This document shows positions 7,802 through 13,521 of a stretch of DNA of 13,521 bases, piece by piece. The notes beneath the pieces were generated by a model. It saw only the letters and a program-made list of their open reading frames with translations, did no database searches and had not been told where the DNA came from. Both the position numbers and the translations under genes were made by a program. Origin of the DNA: Eudoraea sp. (GTDB taxonomy: Bacteria > Bacteroidota > Bacteroidia > Flavobacteriales > Flavobacteriaceae); assembly GCA_013042125.1 (NCBI GenBank), contig JABDQS010000282.1:1-13521 (forward strand). Reading direction: 5' to 3'. The stretch's first letter is position 1; each line of letters starts with the position of its first letter.

Positions 7802-9622
7802 CTATCCATATATCCCCATTCGTATCTGCGTGAATGACATTATTTTGAAAAACCTCATCAGCACTTTCGGGCAGGTGTAGTTTAACTCTGAATTCTTTTC
7901 ATCTAACAGTAATACTTCCCCCTGATCACCACCCATCCAAAACAGACCATTGGTGTCTTGTAAAACATCGGAAATAACGTCTGTCTCCAATCCCTGAACA
8001 GACGTAAGTTGTTGAATCGTCTGTTTTACGGGGTCTATAATACTTATGCCAAACCTACTGCCAACGGCCCAAATACGCCCCTTAGCATCTTCATTTAGCC
8101 GGCTATTTCTATCGTTCACTAAACCTTCGGTTTCCCCTAAATGTTTGATGTCTCTGGTTTCCGGATCATAAACATCAATACCCTCATATCCTCCAATCCA
8201 TATTTTGCCATCTGAGGCTTCCATGGTGTGCCAAACAGAATTGCTGGTCAAACCATCTTCAGTGGTAAAATTCCCGGGTCTGGCGGTATATGGATCAATT
8301 TTATAAAGCCCACCCTGTGGCATTACTGTCCAAATCTGGCCGCTGGTATCTTCTTCAAAATGTATCGCAGCCTGAGAAGGCCTGTTAGATAGATTTATTT
8401 TTTCTATCTGTTTCATATTTTCATCTAAGAGATATAGTACTCCGTCTCCTGCCCCAAACCAATATTTGCCAGAGGAATCTTGAAACACCCCGGTTATCCC
8501 ATTTCCTTTTTGAAACAAACTGCCAAAAGAATATACTGACAATGAGGTTCTTTCAGGATTTAACGCAATGCCCCCACCTTGATTCGCTATCCATAGCCTT
8601 CCCTGGTTGTCTTCAAAAAAGCCTGCTGTAAATGATCCGGGAAGGCCATTCTCTGTGGTCAGTTGCATATTTTTTCCCGACCCTGGGTCAATAATGTTTA
8701 CACCTCCTCTGGAAGCAAGCCAAATAAGCCCTTTTTTATCCTGGTAGAGATTTACATTGAATAGGTCTAAAAGACCTTCATCAGGTGTAAAACGGTAGGT
8801 CAGCTTTTTTTCCAAATCAATTATGTTATACCCTGTTCTGAGATTTGAAAACCAGAACTTGCCATCAGCTGCTTCAATGATGTCATTGCCATTTATAAAG
8901 GGAAATTCACTTGTTATTTCGTAGATCAGTTTAGCTTCAAAATCGAGTATTATTGTGTTCTCTAAACTATTTGAAAGCCAGAGCCTGCCCTTAGAATCTT
9001 CAAATAAGCCAGTTATCGTGGCATTCGCGATTCCCTGTTCTAACCCATATATTTCTAAGGTGTTTGAATCGTATCTGGCAATTTGACCTAGCATGCCCAT
9101 CCACAACATCCCATTACTGTCTTTTAGTAGACTATAAACTTCAGTGAGAAGACCCATGTCTAGGCTGGCTCTCTTTACACCCCGGCTTGCCCCAGATATA
9201 TCTGATAAGGTCCCTGCTTCTATAATTTCAGGACTTCCCAAAACTTTTGCTTTAATGTTTAGAGGGGCACTTGGTAAGCTATCTAAATTAAAAGGAATTG
9301 AAGGCAGGCTTTCCAGGCTGAAGGCTTTTTCTTCACCTCTGCCTTCGTAAGGAGTGGGTATACCAATATCAATTGGCTTGGCAGCTAATTGATCCCAACT
9401 GAACTTTTTGGTAGGTAGATTAGCAAAAGAAGTTATTTCTTTGGTCTTCCAAACAATGGTGTCTTTTTTGGAAAATTTGAATTTTTTGGTGAGGGGTTGA
9501 CTAAATTCACTTTCTGATACTGGAAACGGGGGTGCCTCCTTGCTGCCATTGCAAGCGGCAAGAATAATGAACAACAAAAGAAAGATACCTGAATAAGGCT
9601 TAAAGGTGGTTGGTCTTTTCAT
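7802..9622 (-). CDS. Propeller histidine kinase, N-terminal sensor part (frameshifted gene)
   Basis: 606 aa, of which the first 580 are authentic; the last 26 are read out of frame to a premature stop. The N-terminus has a hydrophobic stretch (13-23) and a lipobox L-A-A-C with Cys24, so it may be lipid-anchored as well as membrane-spanning. A Pro/Leu-rich segment (about 25-140) includes a repeated L-P-S-x-P motif. From about 155 onward there are ten Reg_prop repeats of ~42 residues, each with a D-x-x-G-x-x-W core (for example D-S-N-G-M-L-W and D-S-K-G-R-L-W). Four more follow in the continuing frame, giving about 14, which fits two seven-bladed propellers as in hybrid two-component sensors that bind glycans or other ligands in the periplasm. 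The upstream kinase stop is 2 nt before this ATG (TAATTATG). The ligand is unknown. Confidence 0.88.
   Translation of the reverse strand: MKRPTTFKPYSGIFLLLFIILAACNGSKEAPPFPVSESEFSQPLTKKFKFSKKDTIVWKTKEITSFANLPTKKFSWDQLAAKPIDIGIPTPYEGRGEEKAFSLESLPSIPFNLDSLPSAPLNIKAKVLGSPEIIEAGTLSDISGASRGVKRASLDMGLLTEVYSLLKDSNGMLWMGMLGQIARYDSNTLEIYGLEQGIANATITGLFEDSKGRLWLSNSLENTIILDFEAKLIYEITSEFPFINGNDIIEAADGKFWFSNLRTGYNIIDLEKKLTYRFTPDEGLLDLFNVNLYQDKKGLIWLASRGGVNIIDPGSGKNMQLTTENGLPGSFTAGFFEDNQGRLWIANQGGGIALNPERTSLSVYSFGSLFQKGNGITGVFQDSSGKYWFGAGDGVLYLLDENMKQIEKINLSNRPSQAAIHFEEDTSGQIWTVMPQGGLYKIDPYTARPGNFTTEDGLTSNSVWHTMEASDGKIWIGGYEGIDVYDPETRDIKHLGETEGLVNDRNSRLNEDAKGRIWAVGSRFGISIIDPVKQTIQQLTSVQGLETDVISDVLQDTNGLFWMGGDQGEVLLLDEKNSELNYTCPKVLMRFFKIMSFTQIRMGIYG
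7880..7886 (-). other. Site of the one-base frameshift in the propeller kinase
   Basis: On the minus strand the heptamer GTTAAAC is read as G-TTA-AAC in the upstream frame. Shifting back by one base at this point (or adding one A to the AAA run at 7881-7883) continues as K-L-H-L-P-E-S-A-D and keeps the propeller repeats and the kinase in one frame. The whole locus 5838-9622 is 3785 nt, one short of a multiple of three, as expected for a single lost base. The upstream frame stops 26 codons later. Confidence 0.85.
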
Positions 9623-9624
9623 AA

Positions 9625-11778
9625 TTATTTACTTACCGGTAAGTTAATATAAAATGTTGTTCCTTTACCTTCTTCAGTTTTTACCATTATATTTCCCCCA
9701 TGTCCCTTGGTTACAATATCATAACTCATGCTCAGGCCGAGTCCTGTACCCTGCCCGGTGGGCTTGGTAGTAAAGAAGGGCTGAAAGATCTTTTCTTTGA
9801 TGGTCTCAGGAATTCCATTGCCATTGTCCTTTACACGGATCTCTATTCCCCCGGCCCCTGAAGGAGTGGTAAGTTTTTTAGTACTGACAGTTACTGTAGG
9901 TTCATAGCCTGTGGCTCCTTCTTTCTTCCGCTCCTGAACGGCATAAAAAGCATTGGTGATCAGGTTTAAGATCACCCGGCCTATGTCTTGTGCCACCACG
10001 CTTATCTTTCCTATAGATTCATCAAAATTGGTTTCCATCGTGGCATTAAAGCTTTTGTCCTTAGCTCTTAAGCCATGGTAGGCCAAGCGGAGATATTCAT
10101 CGGCCAACACATTAATATCTGTAAGTTCTTTTTCTCCACTACTCGTTCGGCTATGCTGCAACATTCCTTTAACAATGCCATCGGCGCGTTTGCCATGGTG
10201 GTTTATTTTTTCGAGGTTTTGTTTAATGTCTTCTGAAATTGCTTTTGCTTCTTCTGTATCCCCCTTGTCTAATTCCTCATTCATTTCATCAATAAGTTCA
10301 TTACTTACTTCGGAGAAATTGTTTACAAAGTTGAGTGGGTTTTGGATCTCATGGGCAATGCCCGCCGTAAGTTCCCCCAAAGAAGCCATTTTTTCGGATT
10401 GGATAAGTTGAGACTGAGTGGCTTTAAGGTTTTCCAAAGAAGATTTTAGTTCTTGCGTTCGTAGCGTTACTTTTTGCTCTAACGCTATATTTTGGTTTTC
10501 TAGAAAAGACTTTTTTTCTTCTACAAGGGCTACTATTTGGCTGGCTTTAGTTTTTTCACTTGATACCGTTTCTCTTAACCATAAAAAGATATAAACCAAT
10601 AGGCTAAAAGGAAAAGCAGTTAGTGATACTAAATATAAATATCCAACATTAAATGAACTGGACCTTGCAAAAATATCTGAAAAAGACGAAATCCCAAATA
10701 ACAAAAGAGTGCTAATAATACCCAAAACTAATGCCCATTTCGGCTTAGTAAGGGTTTTCCTGGATTTAAAAATAATAAAGAGGCAACTCCCTAATGAAAT
10801 CAATATTGGAATCGGAAACACAACTTGTAGATAGATGCTCAGCCCTCCAAAAAATATTAAGGAAAACAGTAATATTTTTAACCACTTTGGAATGTGATTA
10901 TTTAAAATTTGAGCACACAACAGCGGCAAAAAGGCAAAAACAGTGGTGATGGCCAACCAACCAATAACTAAAAAGATAGTCGCTAGGTCTAAGTCAAGAT
11001 CTAAAGTAAACCTAGAATACATCGCTGTAATGAAAACCAATATTGCCATTATACACGCAGCAATATTCCTTAAATGTATTTCAGATTTATTTAAAAAGGA
11101 TACAATTAGGGTCAGTATAAAAAACACGACCATTATATAAATGCCGATAAGCATTGGCGTGTCATAATTTGCTAGGTTTAAAAATTCGGACTGTATTTTG
11201 CTTGAAGTAGTAAAAAATAAAAAACTATACTGCGATAAAACACCGATATTGGTCCTTCTTGGGATATTAATAGGTTTCTTATCAATAAAGTGAATTGAAA
11301 GTTGATGCGTGGTGTTTAGACTAAATGGTACATATAAAAAGTCTTGAGGGTTATGGGGTATAAAAGCACTTTCAACCAAATTAGCATCTCCAAAAGCCCC
11401 AAGGTATTCTCCATCTAAATAAAACCTTTGTGCTGCGGTATTATTGCTTAGCATAAAAAATGGATGGTCCTTAAAATCACCTTCAAACCTTACTTGAATG
11501 CGAAACCATGCTTCGAACATTCTATCTTCATCATATTTTAGGTTTACTACATCCGCAGAATCTAGCTTACTCCAACTTTTATCGTCCTTTGGTAAGTTTT
11601 TCCAGGAAGGGTCATGTCCCTTTTTATATTCCCATTCTGTTATTTTCGGAAGTCCTAAAAAACCATTTTCACTGATATCCGATGATTTTAAAACAAATAT
11701 GGAATCCTGGCTATAGGTTAAAAAGGTAGCACTAAACATCAAAATGAAAATCCCTATAATTTTTAGTTGCCGCGCCAT
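9625..11778 (-). CDS. 7TMR-DISM sensor histidine kinase
   Basis: 717 aa. A signal peptide (about 1-23) is followed by a periplasmic sensor domain (25-205) that looks like a beta-sandwich of the 7TMR-DISM extracellular type, with F-E-A-W-F-R-I near 88-94. Seven hydrophobic helices then follow (about 208-229, 236-255, 264-285, 300-318, 321-338, 348-366, 377-400), the hallmark of the 7TMR-DISM family, whose extracellular parts are thought to bind small carbohydrates or related ligands. A coiled coil (405-460) leads into HisKA with phosphoacceptor His476 in G-I-A-H-E-I-Q-N-P-L, then HATPase with Asn605/Asn609, G1 D-N-G-N-G-I-P at 651-657 and G2 G-Q-G-T-G-L-G-L at 675-682. No receiver is fused. 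It starts 2 nt after the stop of the upstream kinase and ends 2 nt before the propeller kinase, so it is in the same operon. The A/T-rich sensor half contrasts with the less A/T-rich kinase half. Confidence 0.93.
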   Translation of the reverse strand: MARQLKIIGIFILMFSATFLTYSQDSIFVLKSSDISENGFLGLPKITEWEYKKGHDPSWKNLPKDDKSWSKLDSADVVNLKYDEDRMFEAWFRIQVRFEGDFKDHPFFMLSNNTAAQRFYLDGEYLGAFGDANLVESAFIPHNPQDFLYVPFSLNTTHQLSIHFIDKKPINIPRRTNIGVLSQYSFLFFTTSSKIQSEFLNLANYDTPMLIGIYIMVVFFILTLIVSFLNKSEIHLRNIAACIMAILVFITAMYSRFTLDLDLDLATIFLVIGWLAITTVFAFLPLLCAQILNNHIPKWLKILLFSLIFFGGLSIYLQVVFPIPILISLGSCLFIIFKSRKTLTKPKWALVLGIISTLLLFGISSFSDIFARSSSFNVGYLYLVSLTAFPFSLLVYIFLWLRETVSSEKTKASQIVALVEEKKSFLENQNIALEQKVTLRTQELKSSLENLKATQSQLIQSEKMASLGELTAGIAHEIQNPLNFVNNFSEVSNELIDEMNEELDKGDTEEAKAISEDIKQNLEKINHHGKRADGIVKGMLQHSRTSSGEKELTDINVLADEYLRLAYHGLRAKDKSFNATMETNFDESIGKISVVAQDIGRVILNLITNAFYAVQERKKEGATGYEPTVTVSTKKLTTPSGAGGIEIRVKDNGNGIPETIKEKIFQPFFTTKPTGQGTGLGLSMSYDIVTKGHGGNIMVKTEEGKGTTFYINLPVSK
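9731..9964 (-). repeat. Kinase-core duplicated block, copy 1
   Basis: This block, which encodes the ATP-lid part of the HATPase domain of the 7TMR-DISM kinase, matches 11887-12120 at a constant offset of 2156 nt. By eye there are 9 differences in 234 positions (about 96% identity), 6 of them in the last 194. Identity falls sharply on both sides. Confidence 0.85.
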
Positions 11779-11780
11779 AA

Positions 11781-13520
11781 TTAAAGTGTTACTGGTAATT
11801 GTATACTAAATGATGTCCCTTTTCCTTCTTTAGATTCAACAGTTAATTCTCCCCCATGCCCCTTTTTCACTATATCATAACTCATACTCAGGCCCAGTCC
11901 GGTACCCTGCCCGGTGGGCTTGGTGGTAAAGAAGGGCTGAAAGATCTTTTCTTTGATAGTCTCAGGAATTCCATTGCCATTGTCCTCTACCCGGATCTCT
12001 ATTCCCCCGGCCCCTGTAGGGGTGGTAAGTTTTTTAGTACTGACAGTTACTGTAGGTTCATAGCCTGTGGCTCCCTCTTTCTTCCGCTCCTGAACGGCAT
12101 AAAAAGCATTGGTGATCAGGTTCAGGATCACACGCCCCAGGTCCTGGGCAAGGACATTTACCTTTCCTATGGTCTCGTCAAAATGGGTTACCAGGGTTGC
12201 ATTAAAAGACTTGTCCTTGGCACGTAAGCCGTGATAAGCCAGTCGCAGGTATTCATCGGCCAGCACATTGATGTCTGTTGCTTCTTTTTCTCCGCTACTG
12301 GTCCTGCTGTGCTGCAACATACCCTTTACGATCCCATCTGCCCGTTGCCCATGGTGGTGTATCTTCTCAAGGTTTTGAATGATGTCATCTGCCAGAGCTT
12401 TTACCTCTTCCTCATCGCCTTTCTGCATTTCCTCCAGCATTTCTTCTATGAGCTCTTTACTTACCTCGGAGAAGTTGTTTACAAAGTTCAGTGGGTTTTG
12501 GATCTCATGGGCAATACCGGCTGTAAGCTCACCAAGCGATGCCATTTTCTCCGACTGTACCAGTTGGTTTTGGGTGGCCTTTAATTCAGTTAATGTGGTT
12601 TCAATACTAGCTTTGGCTTTGTCCAGATTTACAAAATCCTCATACCGGGCATAGGCGATCGAAAAGGCATCTGCCAACGATCTCACCAGCTCAATATCAT
12701 CTTCTTTCAGCTGTTCGGTATTCCCAACATAGAGCATCCCCTGGGTAAAAGGAATAAAATGAAGGTCGAGTGATTCCGGTGGTTTTTCAGCCCCCTGATA
12801 GGTTTTGGCATCTTGTACCTGTCCCTTTTCGATCATGGATTTGGTCCATGCTACAAAATCTTCCTTGTTCCAGTGCTGGTGATATACTTCATTTTTTTTC
12901 CAGTTGGCTACGGAGTTTTGGGTGAGCTCATTTACATTAAAAGGGATGTGCAATACCCCCAGGGAATTGCCATCCGGGGCCGACAGATACACTTCCAGTT
13001 TTTTTTCTTTTTCATGAATGATAAAGACCCCGCAACGGAAAAAAGGCACCCCAAGGGTGGTGAGCTCATTGAAAACCAATGGGGTAATACGTTGCAGATC
13101 CTCGGTAGTTCGCATACTGGCGATCTCGCCCCGAACCCTGTCCAGGGAAGCTTGCTTGACCGCATTTTTAGCCTGGGCTTCCGCTTTTTTAAGGTCCAGG
13201 AAACGTGTGTAGGTCTGCCCAAAAACGCCGGCAAACCTTCTTAATACTCTTGATGCCTCTACAGTAAGAGGCTTTTCAGTAAAGGCAAATATGACGCCGG
13301 CAGAAAAATAGAAACTTTTATGGAAAATCGTATCTGGTAAGGCGTTCAAATCTACATTAAAATGATAATCAGGCGCATTATTTAGGGCTTTAAAATACTT
13401 TCGAACATCATCACCCATAAGATCATATGAATAATCTTTTTTGCCACTTTTCCAGGCTTTTGTTACCCCAACCAGCAAGGGATGAATGCTCATATCTAAC
13501 AATCCTATTCTGAGTTCAAC
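11781..13520 (-). CDS. Soluble GAF-like sensor histidine kinase (5' partial)
   Basis: The frame is open to the right edge of the window, so the true start lies beyond it; a TTG at 13502 would give 573 aa but is unlikely to be real because it would begin inside a domain. Residue numbers here count from that TTG. No signal peptide or membrane helix is visible, so this is a cytoplasmic kinase. Two related GAF-like units are seen: the end of one (up to about 108) and a full one (about 120-297). Both contain a similar W-K-x-x-x-x-Y segment (17-24 and 201-207) and a closing helix with T/S-x-A/T-Y-x-R-x-x-D/E. After a short coiled coil comes HisKA with His332 in G-I-A-H-E-I-Q-N-P-L, and HATPase with Asn461/Asn465, G1 507-513 and G2 531-538. 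No receiver is fused. The signal could be a small cytoplasmic ligand. It is the first visible gene of the operon, and the next gene begins 2 nt after its stop (TAATTATG). Confidence 0.9.
   Translation of the reverse strand, partial: VELRIGLLDMSIHPLLVGVTKAWKSGKKDYSYDLMGDDVRKYFKALNNAPDYHFNVDLNALPDTIFHKSFYFSAGVIFAFTEKPLTVEASRVLRRFAGVFGQTYTRFLDLKKAEAQAKNAVKQASLDRVRGEIASMRTTEDLQRITPLVFNELTTLGVPFFRCGVFIIHEKEKKLEVYLSAPDGNSLGVLHIPFNVNELTQNSVANWKKNEVYHQHWNKEDFVAWTKSMIEKGQVQDAKTYQGAEKPPESLDLHFIPFTQGMLYVGNTEQLKEDDIELVRSLADAFSIAYARYEDFVNLDKAKASIETTLTELKATQNQLVQSEKMASLGELTAGIAHEIQNPLNFVNNFSEVSKELIEEMLEEMQKGDEEEVKALADDIIQNLEKIHHHGQRADGIVKGMLQHSRTSSGEKEATDINVLADEYLRLAYHGLRAKDKSFNATLVTHFDETIGKVNVLAQDLGRVILNLITNAFYAVQERKKEGATGYEPTVTVSTKKLTTPTGAGGIEIRVEDNGNGIPETIKEKIFQPFFTTKPTGQGTGLGLSMSYDIVKKGHGGELTVESKEGKGTSFSIQLPVTL
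11887..12120 (-). repeat. Kinase-core duplicated block, copy 2
   Basis: This is the partner of 9731-9964, inside the HATPase domain of the GAF-like kinase. Flanking sequence coding for equally conserved protein is visibly more different. For example, 9965-10044 against 12121-12200 shows roughly 20 or more changes in 80 positions by eye. Confidence 0.85.
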
Positions 13521-13521
13521 C

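Noticed and set aside
5838..9622. Two separate genes: a secreted propeller protein and a short kinase
   Set aside because: The propeller repeats run through the break without loss, the total length is one base short of a whole number of codons, and the first frame ends in nonsense sequence. One gene with a frameshift explains this better.
12813..13244. Plus-strand open frame of 143 codons
   Set aside because: It is antisense to the GAF-like kinase and is a codon-bias shadow with a low-complexity Phe-rich translation.

Overview
The window looks like chromosome of a Bacteroidota bacterium, most likely a (marine-type) Flavobacteriia. The reasons are moderate GC, A/T-rich gene starts without clear Shine-Dalgarno sequences, and a gene set that is common in that class: a two-propeller Reg_prop/Y_Y_Y histidine kinase, a 7TMR-DISM histidine kinase, SPII lipoproteins with PD40-like propeller motifs, and an exported M20 amidohydrolase. 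Genus cannot be decided from the sequence. No tRNA, rRNA, CRISPR array, insertion sequence or phage gene was seen.

Layout. The left edge carries the 3' end of a plus-strand gene (3-323) that I do not recognise. It converges on the rest of the window through a hairpin terminator at 345-374 that can work in both directions. Everything else is on the minus strand and is best read from right to left. First comes a tight five-gene signalling operon (13520 to 4427): a soluble kinase with a tandem GAF-like sensor (its 5' end lies outside the window), a 7TMR-DISM membrane kinase, a very large propeller kinase broken by a one-base frameshift, a stand-alone receiver domain, and a receiver fused to a class III adenylate cyclase. 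Each junction is either 2 nt apart or overlapping, so translation is probably coupled. Then follow three more loosely spaced genes: a propeller-like lipoprotein (4221-3322), an exported M20 amidohydrolase (3092-1452) and a membrane-anchored diheme cytochrome c (1350-394).

How the parts fit. The three kinases have quite different sensor halves (cytoplasmic GAF-like, periplasmic sensor plus seven TM helices, and a periplasmic double propeller) but almost the same phosphoacceptor helix and ATPase domain. None carries its own receiver. Two similar receivers sit directly downstream. The simplest reading is a convergent system in which several signals feed a common receiver pair, with cAMP as the output, because the cyclase keeps all six canonical catalytic residues. 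The single-domain receiver may be a competing phosphate sink or a partner-binding output. This wiring is inferred from gene order and sequence; it is not demonstrated.

Points most worth checking: the frameshift at 7880-7886 in the propeller kinase, which falls exactly on a GTTAAAC heptamer; the sharply bounded, nearly identical DNA block shared by two of the kinases, suggestive of gene conversion; a perfect 22-bp palindrome at 3229-3250; and a Cys-to-Glu change at the metal-site motif of the M20 enzyme.
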